From CAWVWF01 sp963933885 (GTDB taxonomy: Bacteria; Bacteroidota; Bacteroidia; Flavobacteriales_C; GCA-002722245), in assembly GCA_963933885.1 (NCBI GenBank), contig CAWVWF010000030.1:1-24126 (forward strand): DNA of 24,126 bases, given 5' to 3'. A program made the position numbers and the translations under genes. Below the pieces are notes generated by a model that had not been told where the DNA came from, did no database searches, and was given only the letters and a program-made list of their open reading frames with translations. This document shows positions 1-6,358 of the stretch, in pieces (position 1 is the first letter of the stretch; each line of letters opens with the position of its first letter).

Positions 1-148
1 ATTTTGGATGATCTTCACTTCTAAACATATCCGCTAAAGCACTTTTAGTAATTGTGAAATCAACCAATTTTAATACTTCAATAATATCCTCATCACGAAA
101 CTTATGAGCAACTCTTAACTTCTTTAAAATATCGTTATTACTTAACAT
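1..148 (-). CDS. DUF1456 family protein (YehS-like), 5' part only
   Basis: This open frame begins with ATG at 148 and runs off the left edge, giving 49 visible codons. It starts MLSNNDILKKLRVAHKF and continues through DEDIIEVL and MFRSEDHPK. From memory this pattern matches the repeated unit of E. coli YehS and other DUF1456 proteins (N-[DI]-I-L-[KR]-x-[LV]-R, then DDI or EDI, then a conserved basic/acidic stretch before 'HxxF'). The family has two such repeats of about 70 residues and no established biochemical role. Only the first repeat is visible here. The start lies 17 bp after the stop of the 209-aa gene on the same strand, so the two may be co-transcribed. The family call is fairly safe; the function is unknown. 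Confidence 0.8.
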   Translation of the reverse strand, partial: MLSNNDILKKLRVAHKFRDEDIIEVLKLVDFTITKSALADMFRSEDHPK

Positions 149-165
149 ATCTGATTGATTTTTAA

Positions 166-795
166 TTAATTATTAACACCTACTTTAATTATGTGTTTAT
201 CTACTTGTGGAGAGTGTATGAATTCTCTTTCTTGATCAACTATTTTAATCTCCTTGTCTAACAACAACTCCAATTCAATCTTTAATTGGTCATCAATAAA
301 GAATACAAAACTCTCCATTGTTGTCCATACTAAAGGAATTTCATCTTTAAATTCTCCATAAAAATATGGTTCGTAAGGATGAAAAGAAGGATCTGTTGTA
401 GCCTTTAAATAAAAGAGATCTGCAACCAATAATTTATCGATAACACTTTCAAGTGAATACTGATAAATTACTGTTGGACTTAACCAGTCTAAACCTTCAT
501 AGAAGTATGTATAAGAAAGCTGTCTAGGGATTCCATATTTCTTGATAACAGGATCAGACATAAGATTCCCGTTTGAAACAAACTTTAAATAACTTTCTGC
601 GATATTTCCATCGAAGCTATCCGCCACACCCAATTCTTCTAAATCTTCAATTAACTTAATAGGATTATGAAATTCTACTATCTTGACTTTGTCTTCCAAA
701 CAGCTAACTATGGTCCTTATTGTATCCTCAATCTCTTTCGGAGAAGTACTCTTTGGATTCATATCTAATTTACACAACTGCCTATTATTTCCCAT
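166..795 (-). CDS. Hypothetical protein, 209 aa
   Basis: I do not recognise this protein. It has no signal peptide and no transmembrane stretch, and looks soluble and acidic, with many Asp, Glu and aromatic residues. The middle is rich in Tyr, Phe and Trp (for example YTYFYEGLDWLSPTV and HPYEPYFYGEF), followed by a Leu-rich acidic helix-like segment (IELELLLDKEIKIV). The ATG at 795 is preceded by about 100 bp of non-coding DNA containing a strong inverted repeat, so it probably begins its own transcript. The DUF1456 gene follows 17 bp downstream on the same strand. The frame is long and uninterrupted with codon use like its neighbours, so the gene is real even though its job is not visible. 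Confidence 0.75.
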   Translation of the reverse strand: MGNNRQLCKLDMNPKSTSPKEIEDTIRTIVSCLEDKVKIVEFHNPIKLIEDLEELGVADSFDGNIAESYLKFVSNGNLMSDPVIKKYGIPRQLSYTYFYEGLDWLSPTVIYQYSLESVIDKLLVADLFYLKATTDPSFHPYEPYFYGEFKDEIPLVWTTMESFVFFIDDQLKIELELLLDKEIKIVDQEREFIHSPQVDKHIIKVGVNN

Positions 796-825
796 CTGTT
801 AGTATCAGGCTGTAAAAGTCGTTAT

Positions 826-874
826 AATTTTTAATATCCTCATTGATTTCATTAAATAAAGGACATTAAAAATT
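826..874 (-). repeat. Long inverted repeat (possible terminator hairpin)
   Basis: Arms 826-839 and 861-874 are complementary over 14 positions with one difference. In minus-strand RNA that difference becomes a G-U pair, so the stem would be continuous, closing a 21-nt loop. It lies 22 bp downstream of the stop of the SRPBCC gene and upstream of the 209-aa gene, where a transcript end is expected. The distal arm is rich in A and U, but no classical run of U follows it, so a rho-independent terminator is likely but not certain. Confidence 0.5.
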
Positions 875-895
875 GTTGAAATACTTAATAGGTTC

Positions 896-1330
896 TTAAG
901 CAACCAAATTCACTGACTCAGCAACTTCTTTTATCTTATCAATAACCATATCCCAACCCTGTTTTATATGAGACATTCTTTCAGTTGAGTCATCAAATGT
1001 TTCATTAGTTATCGTTAAATGTGCTACTCCATTAATATCATGTAATGTATAAGAAACATTAATATAGTTTATAGGAATATCATCTAACACACTATTTGGA
1101 TCAAACGTTGAATATGTTACTTGCTGACCAGGTGTAATAGAGATTACTTTTCCTTTTTGAAAAGCATTAACGCCATTAAACACACCTTCCCAAATAACAT
1201 CACTCCCAACCTTCCAATCAGTTTCTACGGCACAATTAAACATATACTGTTTCGTGTACTCAGCTTTTGTTAAAATCGCCCAAAGCGTCTCAACGTTGCA
1301 GTTAATCTCAACTTGTTTCGTTGACTTCAT
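896..1330 (-). CDS. SRPBCC/AHSA1-type domain protein, 144 aa
   Basis: This is a small soluble protein of the START-like SRPBCC fold, closest to the AHSA1 (Aha1 C-terminal-like) group. Supporting features are an N-terminal strand with a VExLWAILT helix (the usual 'pAexVWealtd' pattern), the WKVGSDVIWEG turn around residues 39-49 (matching 'gGefrwe'), the central VISITPGQQVTYS strand and the C-terminal long helix 'GWDMVIDKIKEV' that packs into the cavity. Such proteins bind hydrophobic ligands or act as co-chaperones; the ligand here cannot be inferred. The ATG follows the stop of the S24/XRE repressor after 3 bp, so it is almost certainly in the repressor's operon and shares its control. Confidence 0.8.
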   Translation of the reverse strand: MKSTKQVEINCNVETLWAILTKAEYTKQYMFNCAVETDWKVGSDVIWEGVFNGVNAFQKGKVISITPGQQVTYSTFDPNSVLDDIPINYINVSYTLHDINGVAHLTITNETFDDSTERMSHIKQGWDMVIDKIKEVAESVNLVA

Positions 1331-1333
1331 AGT

Positions 1334-2140
1334 CTAGTTACTTTTAAATTCATTCCTCATTAACGAAACCTCTTTTTGAAGATTCAAAATCGTTTCGGTT
1401 AAGCTGTCTTTCGACAAATTTGGCTCAGGCAAGTCTGAACTGATGTAGTTAGTGAATTTCCAAATTTCCATTATTTCAGAAACAGGAACTTCATAAGGCT
1501 TATAAAGGGGATTTGTTGAACATAAAAGAAAACTCTTATTATCCTTCAATTGATTGTATAAGATTTTAAAAACAATACCATCATCCTTTGTTATAACAAT
1601 ATAAGGATGACCTTCTTTTATATAACTCCAATTCTGAATAAACTCTCCTGTTACAAAACTACCATCAGAGACTGGTGGCATTGAATCTCCAGAGATTGGA
1701 AAAGTACGGTATTTCTTATCCTTTGATAAAAATGGCAACTGAAAAGTTGGTAGAACTTTTATATAATCAGGGTCAGCGTGTCCTCTTGTATAACCCGCTT
1801 TCGCAGCCATTGGAACTAATTCTATATTCTCCTCATCAAACTGGTCTACAGTAGTTGCTAAGACACGTAATTTCTTACCACTTACATCTACATCAAATCC
1901 ATTCTCCAGATTGGTTAACCTTAATTCAGAGAACTCTCTTAAATCTTCTTTTAAAAATATATCCAAAGGAATATCTAAAAAAGTAGAAATACGGGCCAAT
2001 GTATCAAAATTAGGCTCTGCAGTTCCAACTTCATAGGCACTTAATGATGATCGTGTAAGTTCTAATGACTTAGCTAGATCCGCTTGTGACCTAGACTTAC
2101 GCTTCCTTAACAGTTGTAAATTTGTTCCAAAAAAACTCAT
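1334..2140 (-). CDS. XRE-family repressor with S24 (LexA-like) protease domain
   Basis: Residues about 5-65 form a helix-turn-helix of the XRE/Cro-CI type (QLLRKRKSRSQADLAKSL, then the recognition helix near RSSLSAYEVG). Residues about 108-230 form an S24 peptidase domain of the LexA/UmuD/CI family. It has the serine motif ISGDSMPP (Ser153), the lysine in GIVFKILYN (Lys192), and an Ala-Gly pair at 115-116 (AAKAGY) in the place of the autocleavage bond. The Ser-Lys dyad therefore appears intact. The tail (about 247-266) is a short Leu-heptad helix. Homologues of this layout repress genes until stress or a signal triggers self-cleavage. The start at 2140 lies just downstream of an 8-bp inverted repeat that could be its own operator. 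An SRPBCC gene follows after 3 bp. It resembles stand-alone S24 regulators of Bacteroidota; no phage genes are nearby. Confidence 0.88.
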   Translation of the reverse strand: MSFFGTNLQLLRKRKSRSQADLAKSLELTRSSLSAYEVGTAEPNFDTLARISTFLDIPLDIFLKEDLREFSELRLTNLENGFDVDVSGKKLRVLATTVDQFDEENIELVPMAAKAGYTRGHADPDYIKVLPTFQLPFLSKDKKYRTFPISGDSMPPVSDGSFVTGEFIQNWSYIKEGHPYIVITKDDGIVFKILYNQLKDNKSFLLCSTNPLYKPYEVPVSEIMEIWKFTNYISSDLPEPNLSKDSLTETILNLQKEVSLMRNEFKSN

Positions 2141-2150
2141 GACGGGATTT

Positions 2151-2173
2151 TTATCAGTTATTATGACTGATAA
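2151..2173. promoter_or_regulatory. Candidate operator: 8-bp perfect inverted repeat
   Basis: TTATCAGT (2151-2158) and ACTGATAA (2166-2173) are perfect inverted arms separated by 7 bp. They lie 11-33 bp upstream of the repressor ATG, where RNA polymerase would bind. Dimeric XRE/S24 repressors bind such dyads, so autoregulation is a reasonable inference. I found no second copy of the same dyad elsewhere in the window. Confidence 0.55.
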
Positions 2174-2203
2174 TTTAGCAAAAAAGATTGTTAAAAAAAA
2201 ATA

Positions 2204-3340
2204 TTAATCGATTGAATTTGAAAAATCTATCAAAGCATCTGCAAAATTAGACCATGTATGCTCCTCTTTTTCAGACTTCAGCTTACCTTTCATTTGATCA
2301 ACATTTTCTAAACCCAATTTAATTCCGATTGCGATATCGATTGGAGATGAAGATTTACAAACTACTCCTGTTTCTCCATCAATAACTTCATTGGGTAACT
2401 CCCCAACTGGTGTTACAATCATGGGTAATTGATAGAATTTTGCAATTGAAGCTATTCCACTTTGCGTAGCTGATCTATATGGTAAAATACATAAATCTGA
2501 TGCTGAGAAGATTTGAGCAACTTCATCGTCTGGAATATATCGTATTTGCGTGATAACCTGATCTTCCGTAATTCCTTCTGATTTAATTAGATCACTATAC
2601 GCTTTAAAATCACCATAACATTCACCTGTAACTAATACTACAGTGTCTTTCGGTAAATTCTTAATTGCGTTGATTAATAAATCAAGCCCCTTATACTTTC
2701 TAACAAACCCAAAGAACAGTAATACCTTCTTAGCTGGATCAATTCCGTATTTAAGCTTACTTTCTTCTTTACTTTTCAACTCACCAAATTGTGCATATAA
2801 AGGATGAGCACGTTGAAACAACTTTGCGTCTTCTTTTAAACTTAATAAATCTTGTTTTACTGTTTCACTTAAAACACCAAATCCATCTTGTTGTTTTAAA
2901 TAAAAGTTAGTTAAAGCCTTGTCACCTTTTCTACCTTCATGTGGAATCACATTATGGAGAATAGATATATTCTTAACAGACTTTTTTAGTTGTTTAGTAA
3001 CATAACCTAAGGAAGGTCCAAAAAATGGCATCCAAAAGGTTGTAATTAACACATCTGGTTCGTAAGCTTTAATGGCTTTTATCGTTCTTGGGAAAGTTAA
3101 AGGATTAACGCTACTTAATAAACGATCGCTTTCTATTCCCTGATTTACATCAGTTTCAGATACAAATTGAGTTTTACCTGGAAATAATAAATCGGGATAT
3201 TGTGTTGAGAAATTAAACGCTTTCACATCGGCCTTTTCTTCTAACGCCTTGAATAGTTCAGTATTAAATTGAGCTATCCCCCCTCGAAAAGGAAAGAAAA
3301 CAGATAAAAACGCTATTTTAAGTCGCTTTTCTCCCACCAC
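2204..3340 (-). CDS. GT4-family glycosyltransferase, 378 aa
   Basis: This is a GT-B fold, retaining-type glycosyltransferase. The N-terminal half has the acceptor-side glycine loop FFPFRGGIAQF (residues 15-25) and a 'SILHNVIPHEG' strand near 126-136. The C-terminal half has the nucleotide-sugar domain: LLFFGFVRKYKGLDLLI (about 207-223), the VTGE strand, and ILPYRSATQSGIASIAKFY followed by PMIVTPVGELPE-like residues. The donor-binding E-x7-E pair typical of GT4 enzymes is not evident: the region reads ATQSGIASIA, a variant also seen in other GT4 members. The start is GTG at 3340, overlapping the previous stop by one base (TAGTG); a second GTG follows immediately. Translational coupling to the 158-aa protein is therefore likely. 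The acceptor is unknown. It probably acts on a cell-surface polysaccharide or glycolipid at the cytoplasmic face of the membrane. Confidence 0.85.
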   Translation of the reverse strand: MVGEKRLKIAFLSVFFPFRGGIAQFNTELFKALEEKADVKAFNFSTQYPDLLFPGKTQFVSETDVNQGIESDRLLSSVNPLTFPRTIKAIKAYEPDVLITTFWMPFFGPSLGYVTKQLKKSVKNISILHNVIPHEGRKGDKALTNFYLKQQDGFGVLSETVKQDLLSLKEDAKLFQRAHPLYAQFGELKSKEESKLKYGIDPAKKVLLFFGFVRKYKGLDLLINAIKNLPKDTVVLVTGECYGDFKAYSDLIKSEGITEDQVITQIRYIPDDEVAQIFSASDLCILPYRSATQSGIASIAKFYQLPMIVTPVGELPNEVIDGETGVVCKSSSPIDIAIGIKLGLENVDQMKGKLKSEKEEHTWSNFADALIDFSNSID

Positions 3341-3816
3341 TAAATACCGTCAGTATAAACATTTTCAATTTGGAATGATAATTTTCTAATTTTCTCAACC
3401 CAAACCTTATAATCTTTTATTTGAATTTCGATTTCTTTAACCTTCTTTTTATTGAAGGATATTCTATAAGGAGGAACAGCCTTATACATGAATTTTGTAA
3501 ATCCACTTTTTGCTGCAATGTCTATTTCCGATTTTGTCGGTTTCTTAAAGCCTAAAGCGGGAAGTTCCTTTAAGTCAGATCTAATCTCACTATCAATAAC
3601 CTCTTTATCAGAAAGATGCTGCCTTAACTGAGTGTAACACTTTAACCACCTATCAATCTCAATATAAACATGTTCTTCTTGTTTTGGACCACTCCAATAA
3701 GTAGAGTACGATTTTAAATCTCCAAATGCATTGTTGATTTTCTGTTGAAAAGCAACCAAGTAATTCACTTGAATTTTAATATACTCGATATCCTTTTCAA
3801 TGGTTAATTTAGACAT
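3340..3816 (-). CDS. Hypothetical protein, 158 aa, coupled to glycosyltransferase
   Basis: I do not recognise this protein. It is charged and mostly helical by appearance, without signal peptide or membrane segment. The N-terminus (IEKDIEYIKIQVNYLVAFQQ) and the C-terminus (KKVKEIEIQIKDYKVWVEKI) look like long amphipathic or coiled-coil helices. They flank a middle region with the motif GFTKFMYKAVPPYRISFNKK. Its stop codon overlaps the GTG start of the glycosyltransferase by one base, which suggests that the two proteins are made in fixed ratio and may cooperate. A near-consensus -7 box ends four bases before its ATG, predicting a leaderless transcript for this two-gene operon. Confidence 0.75.
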   Translation of the reverse strand: MSKLTIEKDIEYIKIQVNYLVAFQQKINNAFGDLKSYSTYWSGPKQEEHVYIEIDRWLKCYTQLRQHLSDKEVIDSEIRSDLKELPALGFKKPTKSEIDIAAKSGFTKFMYKAVPPYRISFNKKKVKEIEIQIKDYKVWVEKIRKLSFQIENVYTDGI

Positions 3817-3820
3817 GAAT

Positions 3821-3828
3821 TAAAAGTA
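3821..3828 (-). promoter_or_regulatory. -7 promoter box, TACTTTTA
   Basis: It matches the Bacteroidota -7 consensus TAnnTTTG at all but the last position on the minus strand. A TTAG resembling the -33 element lies 20 bp upstream. The box ends only 4 bases before the ATG at 3816, so transcription would begin at or very near the start codon. Confidence 0.45.
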
Positions 3829-3899
3829 CAGATAAGCTTGGCTAATTTCTAAATACCTAGAATTACTTATTAGCATTTATAGTGTTAACAATTGGTTAA

Positions 3900-4541
3900 C
3901 TATTTTTTCCTAGCGACTAATAAGCCATCTCTAATAGGCATTAATACGTTTTCAACGCGATTATCAGCTTCAATCAATTCCGCTAACTCAACGAGTACTT
4001 TTGTCTCCTTATCTTTAGGATCTATTGGCTGAGTAACTTTACCACTCCACAATACATTATCGGATATGATAAAACCACCTTGCTTTACATTAGGCAAAAC
4101 CATATTGTAATAGTTCACATAATTCTCCTTGTCTGCATCAATAAACACTAAGTCCCATTGCTTATCAATTGTCGGAACAATATCTATTGCATTTCCAACA
4201 TGCATTTTTATATTATCCTTAAGCCCTGCTTTCTCAAAGTATGAATTAGCAAAGTCTTGTAATTCTTCATTAATATCAATAGTATGTAATTCTCCTCCAG
4301 GTTTTAAACCTCTTGCTAAGCAAATTGCGCTATACCCAGTATATGTCCCAATTTCCAAAATATTTTGAGGTTGGATCATTTTTGCAAAAAAAGTAAGAAT
4401 CTGTCCTTGAAGATGTCCTGACAACATTCTTGGCCTTAAGATCTTTTGAAAAGTCTCTCTATGTAACTGATATAGAACTTCATCTTCTTTCTGCGTATAT
4501 TTCTCGCAATAGTCGTTAATATCCGTTGGTATAAAATCCAT
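3900..4541 (-). CDS. O-methyltransferase, CCoAOMT-like family, 213 aa
   Basis: This is a class I SAM-dependent O-methyltransferase of the metal-dependent caffeoyl-CoA/catechol-like family (PF01596 type). SAM motif I is ILEIGTYTGYSAICLA (61-76), the acidic residue after strand 2 is in HTIDINEE (86-93), and the divalent-metal ligands are Asp135 in FIDADK and Asp161-Asn162 in ISDNVLW. The length is typical for bacterial members (about 210-220). Bacterial homologues methylate hydroxyl groups on small catechol-like substrates, and the natural substrate here is unknown. The start lies one base after the stop of the M16 peptidase gene, making it the last gene of the lipoprotein-peptidase-methyltransferase operon. 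No membrane or export signal is present, so it is cytoplasmic. Confidence 0.92.
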   Translation of the reverse strand: MDFIPTDINDYCEKYTQKEDEVLYQLHRETFQKILRPRMLSGHLQGQILTFFAKMIQPQNILEIGTYTGYSAICLARGLKPGGELHTIDINEELQDFANSYFEKAGLKDNIKMHVGNAIDIVPTIDKQWDLVFIDADKENYVNYYNMVLPNVKQGGFIISDNVLWSGKVTQPIDPKDKETKVLVELAELIEADNRVENVLMPIRDGLLVARKK

Positions 4542-4542
4542 T

Positions 4543-5769
4543 CTATTTCGGGTTATAAGTTAAGCTAAACAAGTTATCAGGGTGAAGAATTTCATTTGCA
4601 ACGTCTCGAAGTTGTTTAGCTTTTATGTTATTAAACTTCTCCAACACTTCCTCTATTGGATCAACTGTATCATGAAGCAACTTACTCTTACCAAGAGAAA
4701 GCATAACTCCAACTTTACTCTCCATACTCATTGCTATTTGTCCCACAATCTGTTGTTTGACTTTATGCAACTCATTAGTTCCTAGTTTTTTCGCACACAG
4801 TTTCTCGAGTTCTTTCCTTATTAAACCTTCTGTCTTTTCAATATTTTTAATATCAGTTCCATAATAGATACTGAATATTCCTGAATCAGAATATGGCGTA
4901 TAATTACTTTCTATATTATAAGTTAAACCATGCTTCTCTCTAATTTCAAGATTTAATCGAGAGTTCATTGCAGGACCTCCCAATAAATTATTCAACATTA
5001 AAAATGCAGATCTATTTTTATGGTTACTTGCGTATGCTTGGTTTCCCAACATACAGTGTGCTTGATGTATATCTTTATTGAATGACTTTGACACTACCTT
5101 TCCTAAGGTTGGTTGTTTACGGTTTAAAGACTTTCCTTTCTTTTCAAATTCTCCAAAATACTTTGAGAGAATCTTTTGAAGTTTTTTCATACTGAAGTTC
5201 CCTACAGAACTTATAACCATACGTTCAGGTGTGTAATGATCACTAACGAAATTCACAACATCCGATCGCTTAAAACCTCTTACAGACTTTTTATTTCCTA
5301 AGATATCTCTTCCTAGGGCATGATCTCCGAAAACTAGATTATCAAACTCATCATAAATTAACTCAGACGGAGCATCTTTATAACTATTGATTTCATCAAT
5401 AACAACCTCTTTTTCTTTTGTTAATTCTCCTTTAGGAAATGTAGAGTTAAAAGTAATATCAGCTAGCAACTCAGAGGCTCTTTTTAAATGATTATCAGTG
5501 AAAGAGGCATACAAACAAGTATCTTCTTTGGTTGTATAAGCATTGATTTCACCTCCAACAGCGTCTAACCTACTAAGAACATGTCTTGATTTACGCTTTT
5601 TAGTTCCTTTAAATATTACGTGTTCTAAAAAGTGAGCTAAACCAAATTCATGTTTTTCCTCATCTCTTGTTCCAACATGAATAAACACACCTAAATGTGC
5701 AATATTGGAAAAAGGATTTTCCTCATGAATTACTCTAATTCCATTAGGCAATATTACTTCTTCAATCAT
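4543..5769 (-). CDS. M16-family zinc metallopeptidase, 408 aa
   Basis: This is a pitrilysin-type peptidase with the inverted zinc motif HxxEH at 46-50 (AHFLEHVIFKG) and the third ligand Glu126 (EVVIDEINSY), exactly 76 residues further on as the family requires. The N-terminal catalytic half is followed by the inactive-type half with the R/Y-containing segment NSRLNLEIREKHGLTYNI (about residues 265-282). The length of about 410 residues is that of bacterial M16B (processing-peptidase-like) enzymes, which act as dimers on unfolded peptides. No signal peptide is visible, so it is probably cytoplasmic. The ATG follows the stop of the upstream lipoprotein gene with no gap, and the methyltransferase follows one base after its own stop. 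The three genes are thus one translationally coupled operon. Confidence 0.93.
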   Translation of the reverse strand: MIEEVILPNGIRVIHEENPFSNIAHLGVFIHVGTRDEEKHEFGLAHFLEHVIFKGTKKRKSRHVLSRLDAVGGEINAYTTKEDTCLYASFTDNHLKRASELLADITFNSTFPKGELTKEKEVVIDEINSYKDAPSELIYDEFDNLVFGDHALGRDILGNKKSVRGFKRSDVVNFVSDHYTPERMVISSVGNFSMKKLQKILSKYFGEFEKKGKSLNRKQPTLGKVVSKSFNKDIHQAHCMLGNQAYASNHKNRSAFLMLNNLLGGPAMNSRLNLEIREKHGLTYNIESNYTPYSDSGIFSIYYGTDIKNIEKTEGLIRKELEKLCAKKLGTNELHKVKQQIVGQIAMSMESKVGVMLSLGKSKLLHDTVDPIEEVLEKFNNIKAKQLRDVANEILHPDNLFSLTYNPK

Positions 5770-6294
5770 TTAATTTACTTTAACCCAGAACAAACCTTTA
5801 TAACCTCTAAGAGAACCATCTTCATTATAAGTCTTTTCCATAGGACAAACATACTTCACAACCTTACTAAAAGCTCCAGTACTTTTATCATAGTAAAGGT
5901 CTTCTTTAAATTTTAAGTAGACAATCCCATCAAGATCTATTTTCTCTTCAAAAATAATTGTATCCATTTCATAAACCGAAAGTTCGATATATTCGGTATC
6001 AATATGATGAAATTGATATTTTAAGTCTTCAATAGAAAGAGGTATTAATGTATCCGGGAAGTACTCAAAAACTTCTTGCTTACCATTTCTAATTTTATCA
6101 AACCAATCAGCAATCATTTCTTTTCTGTTCTCAACATTCAACCAAGATGGTTCATATTCCTCAGCAGTTAAATCGCCTATCATTGCTTTACTTTCAATTG
6201 AGCCGATCAATTCACCTTTTTTTGAAACGTTATTATCACCTGAATCACAGCTGATAAACAAATAAGAAATCAATAATACTAATACCTGTTTCAT
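5770..6294 (-). CDS. GldN-like lipoprotein, 174 aa
   Basis: The N-terminus MKQVLVLLISYLFISCDSG is a lipoprotein signal with Cys16 as the probable lipidation site (lipobox FISC). The C-terminal half resembles the end of GldN/PorN, the periplasmic ring component of the type IX secretion and gliding machinery. It has an acidic 'KEDLYYDKSTG' turn (130-140; GldN has 'KEDWxFDK'), a strand plus 'P-M-E' (150-153), then 'DGSLRGYKGLFWVKVN' (159-174; GldN has 'g-E-x-x-G-Y-x-x-LFW'). Residues 59-80 (EMIADWFDKIRNGKQEVFEY) also resemble the GldN segment that precedes its 'FT' loop. It is shorter than GldN and carries its own lipid anchor, so it is a paralogue rather than GldN itself. That relationship is a judgement from memory of the family. 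It heads an operon with the M16 peptidase and the O-methyltransferase. Confidence 0.65.
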   Translation of the reverse strand: MKQVLVLLISYLFISCDSGDNNVSKKGELIGSIESKAMIGDLTAEEYEPSWLNVENRKEMIADWFDKIRNGKQEVFEYFPDTLIPLSIEDLKYQFHHIDTEYIELSVYEMDTIIFEEKIDLDGIVYLKFKEDLYYDKSTGAFSKVVKYVCPMEKTYNEDGSLRGYKGLFWVKVN

Positions 6295-6358
6295 CTTAAT
6301 TTTTTTATTGGGTTAAAGTTAAATCTTTTTTCTCTTTGTTGCGTACTCAAAATAACCA
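6295..6358. promoter_or_regulatory. Divergent promoter region, boxes uncertain
   Basis: These 64 bp separate two divergent start codons. On the minus strand TAACTTTA (complement of 6314-6321) is a one-mismatch -7 box for the lipoprotein operon. On the plus strand TCTCTTTG (6331-6338) is a one-mismatch box for the histidine kinase, with TTG at 6308-6310 at an acceptable -33 distance. Neither is perfect. Confidence 0.3.

Noticed and set aside
3884..3900. GTTAAC-AATTG-GTTAAC repeat at the end of the O-methyltransferase gene, considered as a terminator
   Set aside because: Each arm is a 6-bp self-palindrome of A/T-rich sequence with no following U run in the minus-strand transcript, so stability would be low.
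4129..4368. 79-codon plus-strand frame inside the O-methyltransferase gene
   Set aside because: It is antisense to a well-supported enzyme and has no family features or promoter, so it is a shadow frame.
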